Assembly (NCBI GenBank): GCA_900696455.1
Contig: CAADGB010000505.1
Coordinates: 1 to 57,199 of the forward strand
From: an uncultured delta proteobacterium
GTDB taxonomy: Bacteria > Myxococcota_A > Polyangia > Haliangiales > Haliangiaceae
Length of the DNA stretch: 57,199 bases
Direction: 5' to 3'
Made by a program: the position numbers and the translations under genes. The notes beneath the pieces are model-generated. The model saw nothing but the letters and a program-made list of their open reading frames with translations, made no database searches and was not told where the DNA came from. Shown here piece by piece: positions 1 through 9,778 of the stretch (position 1 is its first letter; every line of letters starts with the position of its first letter).

Positions 1-110
1 CCGGTCGGCCTGAGCCGCCCGAGCGACAGCGAGGGCGTGTCGAAGGCCGACAAGCCGCGGCTGCGTGCCGTTCGGTTTCCCGCGAGCTCCGACCGCGGTC
101 GGTGAAGGGC
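1..110. repeat. REP-like element plus inverted copy of the 68-bp repeat
   Basis: Bases 1-52 match 47567-47618 with a single mismatch at base 26. They have the REP-like layout CCTGAGC, a CGCCC/GGGCG stem, then GTCGAAGG (39-46). Bases 67-110 match the reverse complement of the 68-bp tandem unit found at 47323-47594, centred on the perfect palindrome CCGACCGCGGTCGG at 89-102. The two parts are therefore in opposite relative orientation compared with the array at 47.3-47.6 kb. The element probably continues off the left edge. Confidence 0.75.
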
Positions 111-160
111 TCAGGGTGAGCGGGGCATTCAGCTCCGAGCCCGAACCCGAGCGAGAACGA

Positions 161-189
161 TTGAGTTCCTCGGTCGCGGGCCCTAATGT
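161..189 (+). promoter_or_regulatory. Promoter of the tyrosine-degradation operon
   Basis: TTGAGT (161-166), a 17-bp spacer and TAATGT (184-189) form a housekeeping-type promoter. The ATG of fahA is 7 nt after the -10 box, so transcription would start at or next to the start codon and the mRNA would be leaderless. This supports ATG 197 over upstream in-frame GTG codons. Confidence 0.6.
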
Positions 190-196
190 GCCGGCG

Positions 197-1182
<986 letters not shown>

Positions 1183-1186
<4 letters not shown>

Positions 1187-1866
1187 GGCTGCGCCTCCAC
1201 AACTACTGGCGCAGCTCGGCCAGCTACCGCGTGCGCATCGCGCTGGGCTGGAAGCAGGTGCCGTGGGAGTACGTCGCGGTCGACATCGTCAAGGGCGGCG
1301 CCGCCGGCGGCGGCGGCCAGCACGACGACGCCTACCGGGCGCGCAACCCGATGGCGCAGGTGCCGACGCTGGAGGTGATCGAGGACGACGGTCGCGTCCA
1401 CCACCTCACCCAGTCGCTGCCGATCATCGAGTACCTCGAGGAGCGCTTCGGCGAGCCGCCGCTCTTGCCGCGGGGGCCGGGCGCGCTCGAGGCCCGCGCC
1501 CACGCCCGCGCCCTGGCCGAGCTGGTCAACTCCGGCATCCAGCCGCTGCAGAACCTGTCGACGACGCGGCAGGTCGCGGCGCTGGGCGGCGACGACCGGG
1601 CCTGGGTCCAGGGCTTCGTGGCGTCGGGGCTGGCCGCGCTCGAGCGCGCGGTCGCCGCCACCGCCGGCCGCTTCTGCGTCGGCGACGCGCCGTCGCTGGC
1701 CGACTGCTGCCTGGTGCCGCAGCTCTACAGCGCCCGCCGCTTCGGCGTCGACCCCGCCGCCTTCCCGCGGCTGGTCGCGATCGGCCTGGCCTGCGACGAG
1801 CTGCCGGCCTTCGCCGCCGCTCACCCCGATCGCCAGCCCGACGCCGTGCCGTTGCCGGTCGGCTAG
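1183..1866 (+). CDS. maiA: Maleylacetoacetate isomerase (zeta-class glutathione transferase)
   Basis: It converts 4-maleylacetoacetate to 4-fumarylacetoacetate with glutathione as cofactor. The 227-aa protein begins LRLHNYWRSSASYRVRIAL, the zeta-GST active-site stretch (SSxSxR). It continues with the thioredoxin-fold NPMAQVPTLEV cis-Pro loop and QSLPIIEYLEE. The C-terminal helical domain has the GST-typical VGDAPSLADCCLVPQLY. The start is GTG 1183, which overlaps the fahA stop by 4 bp. The gap to hppD is 19 nt with a GAGG ribosome-binding site. A Gly-rich insertion near residues 37-43 sits between the first strand-helix unit and the glutathione site, and is a lineage-level oddity. Confidence 0.93.
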
Positions 1867-1885
1867 CCCCCGCCACGAGGTCCCC

Positions 1886-3049
1886 ATGGCCAAGCTCGCC
1901 TCCCTCGGCATCAAGCGCATCGAAGGCATCCACTGGTACGTCCACGACCTGGCCCGCAGCCGCGCCTTCTACGTCGATCGCCTCGACCTCGCCGAGCGCT
2001 GGCGGTCGACGCCGGCGCTCGAGGCCGCGGGCCGGCAGCGCTCGGTGGCGTTCGCCGCCGGCGACTTCCACGTCGTGTGCTCGACGCCGCTGGCGCCGAC
2101 CAGCCGGGCCGGCCGCTTCCTGGCCAGGCACCCCGACGGCGTCGGCACGCTCATCTTCGAGGTCGAGGACGCGGCCCGCGCCTTCGCCCTGCTCGAGGAG
2201 CGCGGCGGCACGCCCATCGACGAGATCCAGACCTACACCGACGACGGCGGCACGCTGCGCCAGTTCTCGATCACGACCCCGTTCGGCGACTGCACCTTCC
2301 GCTTCCGCGAGCGGCGCGGCTTCACCGCGCTCTATCCGGGGGCGGAGGCGGTGCCGGCGCCGGCCCGCTCCAACCGCTACGGCTTCGCCGCCATCGACCA
2401 CGTCACCTCCAACTTCCAGACCATGAAGCCGGCGCTCCTGTGGATGGAGCACGTGCTCGGCCTCGAGCAGCTCTGGCAGGTCGCGTTCCACACCGTCGAC
2501 GTCGATCCCGACCGCCAGACCGGCTCCGGGCTCAAGTCGATCGTGATGTGGGACCCCGAGAGCGGGGTCAAGTTCGCCAACAACGAGCCGGCGCGGCCGT
2601 TCTTCAAGCAGTCCCAGATCAACATCTTCAACGAGGAGCTGCGCGGCGACGGCGTGCAGCACGTGGCGCTCACGATCGCCGACATCGTCGCCGGCGTGCG
2701 CGGGCTGCGCGAGGCCGGCGTCACGTTCATGCCGACGCCCGGCACCTACTACGAGCTCTTGCCGGCGCGGCTCGAGGCGACCGGCATCGGCACGATCGAC
2801 GAGGACATCGCCACCCTGCGCGACCTCGGCATCCTGGTCGACGGCGATCACCACCACGCCTACATGCTGCAGATCTTCCTCAAGGAGGCCGCCGGCCTCT
2901 ACGGCGACGCCCAGGCCGGCCCGTTCTTCTACGAGATCATCCAGCGCAAGGGCGATCGCGGCTTCGGCGCCGGCAACTTCCGCGCGCTGTTCGAGAGCAT
3001 CGAGCGCGAGCAGCGCGGCGGCCCGGGCGGCGGCCCGAAGGAGCCCTGA
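1886..3049 (+). CDS. hppD: 4-hydroxyphenylpyruvate dioxygenase
   Basis: A non-heme Fe(II) enzyme that converts 4-hydroxyphenylpyruvate to homogentisate with O2. The 387-aa protein has two vicinal-oxygen-chelate halves. Iron ligands expected from the family are visible: His in GFAAIDHVTSNF, His in GVQHVALTIADI and Glu in FFYEIIQRKG. The family C-terminal GFGAGNFRALFESIE is present. Length matches the bacterial family. The start ATG 1886 has GAGGT about 6 nt upstream. The stop is 2 nt before the hmgA GTG. It is the pathway entry enzyme, yet sits third in the operon. Confidence 0.97.
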   Translation: MAKLASLGIKRIEGIHWYVHDLARSRAFYVDRLDLAERWRSTPALEAAGRQRSVAFAAGDFHVVCSTPLAPTSRAGRFLARHPDGVGTLIFEVEDAARAFALLEERGGTPIDEIQTYTDDGGTLRQFSITTPFGDCTFRFRERRGFTALYPGAEAVPAPARSNRYGFAAIDHVTSNFQTMKPALLWMEHVLGLEQLWQVAFHTVDVDPDRQTGSGLKSIVMWDPESGVKFANNEPARPFFKQSQINIFNEELRGDGVQHVALTIADIVAGVRGLREAGVTFMPTPGTYYELLPARLEATGIGTIDEDIATLRDLGILVDGDHHHAYMLQIFLKEAAGLYGDAQAGPFFYEIIQRKGDRGFGAGNFRALFESIEREQRGGPGGGPKEP

Positions 3050-3051
3050 CC

Positions 3052-4209
3052 GTGCTCGATCGCGTCGCCGCCGGCGACCTGCCGCGCAAGCACCACACCC
3101 AGCTCCACGGCCCGGGGGGCGAGCTGCGCTTCGAGGAGTGCTTCACCCGCGACGGCTTCGACGGGCCGTTCACGATCCTCTACCACCTGCGCCGGCCGCA
3201 CCTGCAGCGCCCGGCGGCGGTGACCCACGGCTGGAGCGCGCCCGGGCCGGGGCCGGCCGACGACGGGCGGGCGCTGGCCAAGCGCCACTACCGGAGCGGC
3301 GAGGTCGGCCGTGGCGGCGCGCCGGTCGACGCCTTCGTGCCGCTGCTGTGGAACGCCGACCTGTGCGCCGGGGTCGCGTTCCCCGACCGCGCCGATCCGG
3401 TCTACGTCGCCAACGGCGACGGCGACACGCTGATCTACGTCCACGAGGGCGGCGGCCTCCTGCGCAGCGCGCTCGGCGACCTGCGCTTCGGCCAGGGCGA
3501 CTACGTGTGCGTGCCGCGGGCGATGCTCCACCGCTTCCTGCCCGACGCCGGGCCCCAGCATTGGTTCTGGCTCGAGGTCGACGATCTCCACCTGCTCCGG
3601 CAGTGGCGCAACCCGGTCGGCCAGCTCCGCATGGACGCGCCGTATTGCCACCGCGACTTCCGCCGCCCCGAGGTCGTGGGCCCGCTCGACGAGGGCGTGC
3701 GCGAGCTCGCGGTCAAGCGCGGCGGCCGCTGGCACGGCTTCGCCGTCGACGCCTCGCCGCTCGACGTCGTGGGCTGGGACGGCACGGTCTACCCGTGGGC
3801 GTTCCCGATCCTCGCCTTCCAGCCGCGGGTGTCGTCGGTGCACCTGCCGCCGACCTGGCACGGGACCTTCGGCGCGCGCGGCGCGCTGGTCTGCAGCTTC
3901 GTGCCGCGGCTGGTCGACTTCGCGCCCGACGCCATCCCCTGTCCGTACCCGCACAGCTCGCCGTCGTGCGACGAGATCATCTTCTACGGCGCCGGCAACT
4001 TCACCTCGCGCCGCGGCGTCGCCCCCGGCAGCATCTCGCACCACCCCGCCGGCATCCCGCCCGGCCCCCACCCCGGGAGCTACGAGCGGTCGATCGGCAC
4101 GACCCGCACCGACGAGCTCGCGGTCATGGTCGACACCTACCGGCCGCTGGCGGCGACCCGGGCGGCGATCGCCGTCGAGGACGCGGGCTACATGACCTCG
4201 TTCCTGTGA
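3052..4209 (+). CDS. hmgA: Homogentisate 1,2-dioxygenase (short bacterial form)
   Basis: It opens the homogentisate ring to maleylacetoacetate using Fe(II) and O2. The 385-aa cupin-type protein keeps the C-terminal iron-site region: PYPHSSPSCDE followed by SHHPAGIPPGPHPG, where His, Glu and a second His are the likely ligands. The His-to-Glu spacing is one residue longer than in the human enzyme, as I recall for the short bacterial HmgA group. The start GTG 3052 is 2 nt after the hppD stop, giving strong coupling. Only one base in frame lies between the genes, so there is no room for a promoter. It closes the operon that degrades tyrosine to fumarate and acetoacetate. Confidence 0.92.
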   Translation: MLDRVAAGDLPRKHHTQLHGPGGELRFEECFTRDGFDGPFTILYHLRRPHLQRPAAVTHGWSAPGPGPADDGRALAKRHYRSGEVGRGGAPVDAFVPLLWNADLCAGVAFPDRADPVYVANGDGDTLIYVHEGGGLLRSALGDLRFGQGDYVCVPRAMLHRFLPDAGPQHWFWLEVDDLHLLRQWRNPVGQLRMDAPYCHRDFRRPEVVGPLDEGVRELAVKRGGRWHGFAVDASPLDVVGWDGTVYPWAFPILAFQPRVSSVHLPPTWHGTFGARGALVCSFVPRLVDFAPDAIPCPYPHSSPSCDEIIFYGAGNFTSRRGVAPGSISHHPAGIPPGPHPGSYERSIGTTRTDELAVMVDTYRPLAATRAAIAVEDAGYMTSFL

Positions 4210-4265
4210 CCCGGGCGGCGGGCGCGGTCGGACCACCGGGCGACGCACGCCCGCCGGGGCGTCGC

Positions 4266-4295
4266 TTGACACGCCGCGACGGCGAGTGAAACGCT
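4266..4295 (+). promoter_or_regulatory. Promoter of the first Ser/Thr kinase gene
   Basis: A perfect -35 TTGACA (4266-4271), an 18-bp spacer and AACGCT (4290-4295) lie 8 nt before ATG 4304. This gives a leaderless or nearly leaderless transcript and favours ATG 4304 over the in-frame GTG 4286, which would lie inside the promoter. Confidence 0.5.
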
Positions 4296-4303
4296 CCCGG
4301 ACG

Positions 4304-5762
<1,459 letters not shown>

Positions 5763-5770
<8 letters not shown>

Positions 5771-6311
5771 AGCGCTCGATCCAGGCGACGAGCGCCACGC
5801 CGAAGCGCGCCAGCAGCTCGCGGGTGCTGTCGTCGGTCAGCCGGCCGTCGGCGTCGAAGCGCTCCTGCGCGCGCGGGATGATGACCTCGGGCTGGAGCAT
5901 GGCCGGCGAGTCGGTGAAGACCAGGATCTGGCGCAGGTGGTACTGCGCGCGCATGCCGCCGCTGATGCCGGTGGCGGCGCTCATGATGCCCACCGGCTTG
6001 CCGCGCAGGGGCGAGGTCGGCGGCGGCCGCGACGCCCAGTCGATCGCGTTCTTGAGCACGCCGGTGATCGAGTAGTTGTACTCGGGGGTGGCGATGACCA
6101 CGCCGTCGGCGGCGGCCAGCGCCTGCTTCCAGGCCACGACCGGCGGCGGCTCGTGGCGCTGGTCGGGATCGAAGGTGGGCAGGGCGGCGAGGCCGTCGAA
6201 GAGCTCCAGGGTGGCGGTCGCGGGCAGGACCTCGGCCAGGGCGCGCAGGAGGGCGCGGTTGTAGGAGGCCTTGCGCACGCTGCCGGCGACGCCGAGGAGA
6301 CGGACGGTCAT
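5763..6311 (-). CDS. NADPH-dependent FMN reductase (flavodoxin-like quinone/azo reductase)
   Basis: A 182-aa flavodoxin-fold reductase. The N-terminus VRLLGVAGSVRKASYNRALLR carries the FMN phosphate loop (GSxRxxSxN). TPEYNYSITGVLKNAIDW is the classic second FMN-binding motif, and GIMSAATGISGGMRAQYHLRQIL completes the core. Such enzymes use NAD(P)H to reduce FMN, quinones, chromate or azo dyes; the substrate cannot be told. It is transcribed opposite to the kinase and ends inside the kinase's last codons. The start is ATG 6311. Confidence 0.92.
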
Positions 6312-6370
6312 GGGACGACCATACGGCAGGGCCCGCGGATGGGGAACGCCTCGGCGCTGCCGCTCGCTCC

Positions 6371-7903
6371 TCACGCGGTCGAGGCGCGGCTCCCGGCGTC
6401 CGCGATGGCGGGGAGGCCGCCGCTGGCCTCGATCTCGGCGACGCGCTGGCCGTCGGCGATGCGCTGGGGCAGGAGGCGGAAGTGCTCGGGCACCGCGATC
6501 CCGACCAGGCCGAGGGCGCTCCGGGCCTCGGGGTCGGCGTAGAACTGCCGGCGCGCGCCCTGGTGGAAGTTGCCCTGCGACCCCAGCTTCATCGCGATCG
6601 AGTTGAGGCCGAACGTGATGCGGAGGAAGAACAGGAGGTCGGGCGGCAGGTTCATGTCCTTCGTGTTCTCGGGGCCGGCGTAGTGGCGGGCGCGGGCCAC
6701 GTACTCGGGCGTGAACGCGAAGCTCTCGCTGAGGTAGGGCTCGAGGTGGTAGCGCCAGGTCTCCCACATGACGTCGCGGTCCCAGGCGCGGCCGGCGCGG
6801 ACCAGGCCGAGCTTGAGGACGTACTCGTCGTGGGTGGCGCGGTCGCCCTCGATGACGGCGCGGAAGAAGCGCTTGAGGTCGCGCATCGAGTCGGGCGTGA
6901 AGCGCTTGACGCAGCCGAAGTCGACGAAGGTGACCGCGCCGTCGTCGTGGAACAGGTAGTTGCCGGGGTGCGGATCGCCGTTGTAGACGAGGTGGACGAA
7001 CATCGAGTCGAAGACGAAGTCGGCGATCGTGGCCGACGCCACCCGGCGCTCGCGGGCGTCGGCGAGCTGGTTGAACTCGTAGAAGGTGAAGCCGCGGACG
7101 TAGGCGCTGGTCAGGATGCGGCGGCGGCTGTGGCTGGCGAAGACCCGCGGCACGCGGATCATCGGGTGGCCCTCCCACAGGTGGCGGAACAGCTCCTGGT
7201 TGCGGGCCTCGCACCGGTAGTCGAGCTCCTCGAGCAGGCGGCCGCGCAGCTCGGCGAGGAGCGCCGGGAAGTCGACGGCCTTGTTGACCATGGCCGCCAT
7301 GCCGCCCAGGCGGTCGATCGAGGCCAGGTCGGCGGCGATCGCGGCGTCGACGCCGGGGTACTGGACCTTGACCACGACCTCGGCCCCGTCGAGGAGGCGG
7401 GCGCGGTGGACCTGGCCGATCGAGGCGGCGGCCAGCGGCACCTCGTCGAAGCTCCGGAAGAAGCGGCCGAGGTCGCCGCCGAGCTCGGCCTCGACCACGC
7501 CCCGGGTCAGCGCGAAGTCCATGGGCGGCGCGTCCTGCTGCAGCGTGGCCAGCGCCTGCTGGGCGGCCGGCGGCAGCGCGTCGTGGGTGAAGCTGACGAT
7601 CTGGCCGAGCTTCATGAAGACGCCCTTCATGTTGCCCATGAGCGCCGCCGCCTCGGCGGCGGTCTTGACCCGGACCTTGTCGTCCATCGCCTTGCGGCGC
7701 TCGCGGCCGGCGAAGATCATGCGGAGCCGGAGCCAGGCCCGGCGCAGGGTCCGGCGGACCAGCAGGGCGCCGAAGAGCAGGCCGCGACCGTCGGTGATGA
7801 TGCCGGCCTGGTTGCGGCGGCGGGCGAGGCGGGCGAGGTGGAGACGCCAGGCGACGACGGCGGCCACGGCGAGCGCGGCGGCGGCGGCGAGGACGACCCA
7901 CAT
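6371..7903 (-). CDS. ABC1/UbiB (ADCK-like) family atypical kinase/ATPase
   Basis: A 510-aa member of the UbiB/ADCK/ABC1 family, which supports ubiquinone biosynthesis or other lipid metabolism. It has an N-terminal hydrophobic helix (residues 2-20), a KxGQ motif in FMKLGQIVSF, an Ala-rich loop AAASIGQVHRA replacing the usual glycine loop, VVVKVQYPG with the ATP-binding Lys, GDPHPGNYLF as catalytic loop and FVDFGC as the DFG equivalent. The C-terminal end (about 60 aa after position 450) is not conserved. On the minus strand TAGCGT lies 7 nt before ATG 7903, suggesting leaderless transcription. Which quinone or lipid step it serves cannot be told. Confidence 0.9.
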   Translation of the reverse strand: MWVVLAAAAALAVAAVVAWRLHLARLARRRNQAGIITDGRGLLFGALLVRRTLRRAWLRLRMIFAGRERRKAMDDKVRVKTAAEAAALMGNMKGVFMKLGQIVSFTHDALPPAAQQALATLQQDAPPMDFALTRGVVEAELGGDLGRFFRSFDEVPLAAASIGQVHRARLLDGAEVVVKVQYPGVDAAIAADLASIDRLGGMAAMVNKAVDFPALLAELRGRLLEELDYRCEARNQELFRHLWEGHPMIRVPRVFASHSRRRILTSAYVRGFTFYEFNQLADARERRVASATIADFVFDSMFVHLVYNGDPHPGNYLFHDDGAVTFVDFGCVKRFTPDSMRDLKRFFRAVIEGDRATHDEYVLKLGLVRAGRAWDRDVMWETWRYHLEPYLSESFAFTPEYVARARHYAGPENTKDMNLPPDLLFFLRITFGLNSIAMKLGSQGNFHQGARRQFYADPEARSALGLVGIAVPEHFRLLPQRIADGQRVAEIEASGGLPAIADAGSRASTA

Positions 7904-7957
7904 CGGGCGTACGCTAGCAGATCGGCCGCGCTGCCAGCAGCGGTGACCTGAACGACG

Positions 7958-7987
7958 TTTACAGGCGCCGGGCGGGCGCGGTAGGGA
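7958..7987 (+). promoter_or_regulatory. Probable promoter of the ceramidase-like gene
   Basis: TTTACA (7958-7963), an 18-bp spacer and TAGGGA (7982-7987). It is followed by a clear Shine-Dalgarno AGGGAG a few nt before ATG 8005. Confidence 0.4.
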
Positions 7988-8004
7988 TCGCGGCAGGGAG
8001 GCCC

Positions 8005-9738
8005 ATGCGCTCGATCACGTCCCAGCCCGTGTCCATCCTCGCCGCGCTCGCCCTCGCCGCCGCCCTCGGCGGCTGCGGCGACGACGGCGGCAACGTCGGG
8101 GCCGACGCCGGCGTCGACGCCCGGCTCGAGGGCTTCGACCAGCCCGACGACATCTGTCCGGGCGCGGCCCACTGCGCCAGCGCCGGTGACGGTGTCCTCC
8201 ACGTCGGCGGCGGCGTGCGGGTCTTCACGCCGACCCTGACCGAGACCTTCACCGACGTGAACGGCGACGGCGAGTGGCAGTCGAGCGAGCCCTACGTCGA
8301 CGCCAACGGCAACGGCAAGTTCGACGCCTACTGGCTGTTCGGCGGCGGGCGCGCGGCCAACGCGATCGAGAGCGACCTCGAGGCGCGAGCGGTGGCGTTC
8401 CGCCAGGGCGACACCCTGGCGGCGATCGTCTACTGCGACGCCATCGGCCTCCTGCTCGGCGACATCGAGCAGATCCAGCAGGACCCGCGCCTGGCGGCGC
8501 TGGGCGTCGATCACGTCATCGTCGGCGCGACCCACGGCCACGACTCGGTCGACACCGTCGGCCTGTGGGGACCGCAGCCCCTGGTGTCCGGCTACAACCC
8601 GGCGTTCAACGCCAGCCTGCGCGAGGCGGCGGTCGGCGCGGTGAGCGACGCGGTGGCGGCCCTCGAGCCGGCGCACCTGGTGATCGCGAAGACGCTCATC
8701 CTCAACGACCCGGCGGACCCGCAGAGCCGCACCGATCGCTGGAACCAGGACATCCGCGACCCCCGGATCTTCGATCCGACGCTGACGATCGCGCGCTTCG
8801 TGCGCGCCGGCGCGCCGGCGACCACGATCGCCACCGTCATCAACTGGGCCAACCACCCCGAGGTGTCGACGTTCGGCGACGACAACCTCAAGATCTCGGC
8901 GCACTTCATCCACTGGCTGCGGCGGGCGATCGAGGACGGGATCCCCGCCGGCACCTACACCAACCCGCCCAACGAGGCGATCCCCGGCCTGGGGGGCGTC
9001 ACGGTCTACGTCCAGGGCGCGCTCGGCGGTCAGGTCGGGTCGCTGCGGACGACGGCGCCGCTCGGCTTCGACGGCGCGCCGGTCGACAACGACGACGGGC
9101 ACCGCTTCGAGCAGGTGCTGGGCACCAACCTGGCGCGGCGGGCGCTCGAGGTGCTGGCGGCCGAGGGCGAGACCGTGAGCGAGCTGCCGCTGTCGTACCG
9201 GACCGCGCGCTTCCACGCCGTGGTCCAGAACGTCGGCTTCCAGGTCGCGTTCATCGTCGGCCTGCTCGCGCCCCACCCGCTGGCCGGCTACGACCCCGAG
9301 CAGGTGGTGGCGCCGGGCAACGAGCCGTGGGTGCCGCTGCGCGCCACCTACCTGCAGGTGGGGCCGCTCGGGCTCATCACCTCGCCGGGCGAGCTCCACC
9401 CCGAGCTGTGGGTGGGCGGCTACGACGGCTCGTGGAGCTGGGGCTGGCCGATGCTCGACCGCGATCTGCCCAACGCGCCCGACCTGAGCGAGGCGCCGGC
9501 GCCGCCGTACCTGCGCGATCTCGTCCTCGCCAACCCCGGCGTCGCGTACCCGGTGCTGGCCGGCCTGGCCCAGGACTACGTCGGCTACATCGTGCCGGCG
9601 TACAACTACGTGCTCCACCCGTCGAGCCCGTACCTCGACGAGGCCGACGGCGACCACTACGAGGAGACGTACTCCCTGGGCCCGCTGGTCGAGCGCCACG
9701 CCCACCACCCGCTGCTCGAGCTGGCGGCCTGGCGCTGA
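8005..9738 (+). CDS. Secreted lipoprotein, neutral/alkaline ceramidase-like
   Basis: The 577-aa protein has a signal peptide ending in a lipobox (ALGGC, Cys24) and an Asp/Gly-rich linker, so it is a surface or periplasmic lipoprotein. The body resembles the N-terminal domain of neutral/alkaline non-lysosomal ceramidases: RAVAFRQGDTLAAIVYCD, then VIVGATHGHDSVDTVGLWGP with metal-binding His residues, and INWANHPEVSTFGDDNLKIS. A calcium-binding-like DVNGDGEW..DANGNGKFD segment lies near residues 89-109. The C-terminal ceramidase domain is not obvious, so activity on ceramides is unproven. The strong SD AGGGAG supports ATG 8005. Confidence 0.75.
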   Translation: MRSITSQPVSILAALALAAALGGCGDDGGNVGADAGVDARLEGFDQPDDICPGAAHCASAGDGVLHVGGGVRVFTPTLTETFTDVNGDGEWQSSEPYVDANGNGKFDAYWLFGGGRAANAIESDLEARAVAFRQGDTLAAIVYCDAIGLLLGDIEQIQQDPRLAALGVDHVIVGATHGHDSVDTVGLWGPQPLVSGYNPAFNASLREAAVGAVSDAVAALEPAHLVIAKTLILNDPADPQSRTDRWNQDIRDPRIFDPTLTIARFVRAGAPATTIATVINWANHPEVSTFGDDNLKISAHFIHWLRRAIEDGIPAGTYTNPPNEAIPGLGGVTVYVQGALGGQVGSLRTTAPLGFDGAPVDNDDGHRFEQVLGTNLARRALEVLAAEGETVSELPLSYRTARFHAVVQNVGFQVAFIVGLLAPHPLAGYDPEQVVAPGNEPWVPLRATYLQVGPLGLITSPGELHPELWVGGYDGSWSWGWPMLDRDLPNAPDLSEAPAPPYLRDLVLANPGVAYPVLAGLAQDYVGYIVPAYNYVLHPSSPYLDEADGDHYEETYSLGPLVERHAHHPLLELAAWR

Positions 9739-9740
9739 CG

Positions 9741-9757
9741 GCCCGGCGCGGCCGGGC
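9741..9757. terminator. Hairpin between convergent genes
   Basis: GCCCGG (9741-9746), a 5-nt loop and CCGGGC (9752-9757) form a strong stem immediately after the ceramidase-like stop codon. It sits in the 40-bp gap to the convergent gene and could act in both directions. There is no T tract. Confidence 0.35.
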
Positions 9758-9778
9758 GCGAGGCGGCGCGCGGCGCGG

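Noticed and set aside
65-196. N-terminal extension of fahA from GTG 65
   Set aside because: It translates the repeat and the promoter region. The FAH fold begins at ATG 197.
4286-4303. Kinase start at GTG 4286
   Set aside because: The codon lies between the -35 and -10 boxes of a TTGACA promoter; ATG 4304 fits better.
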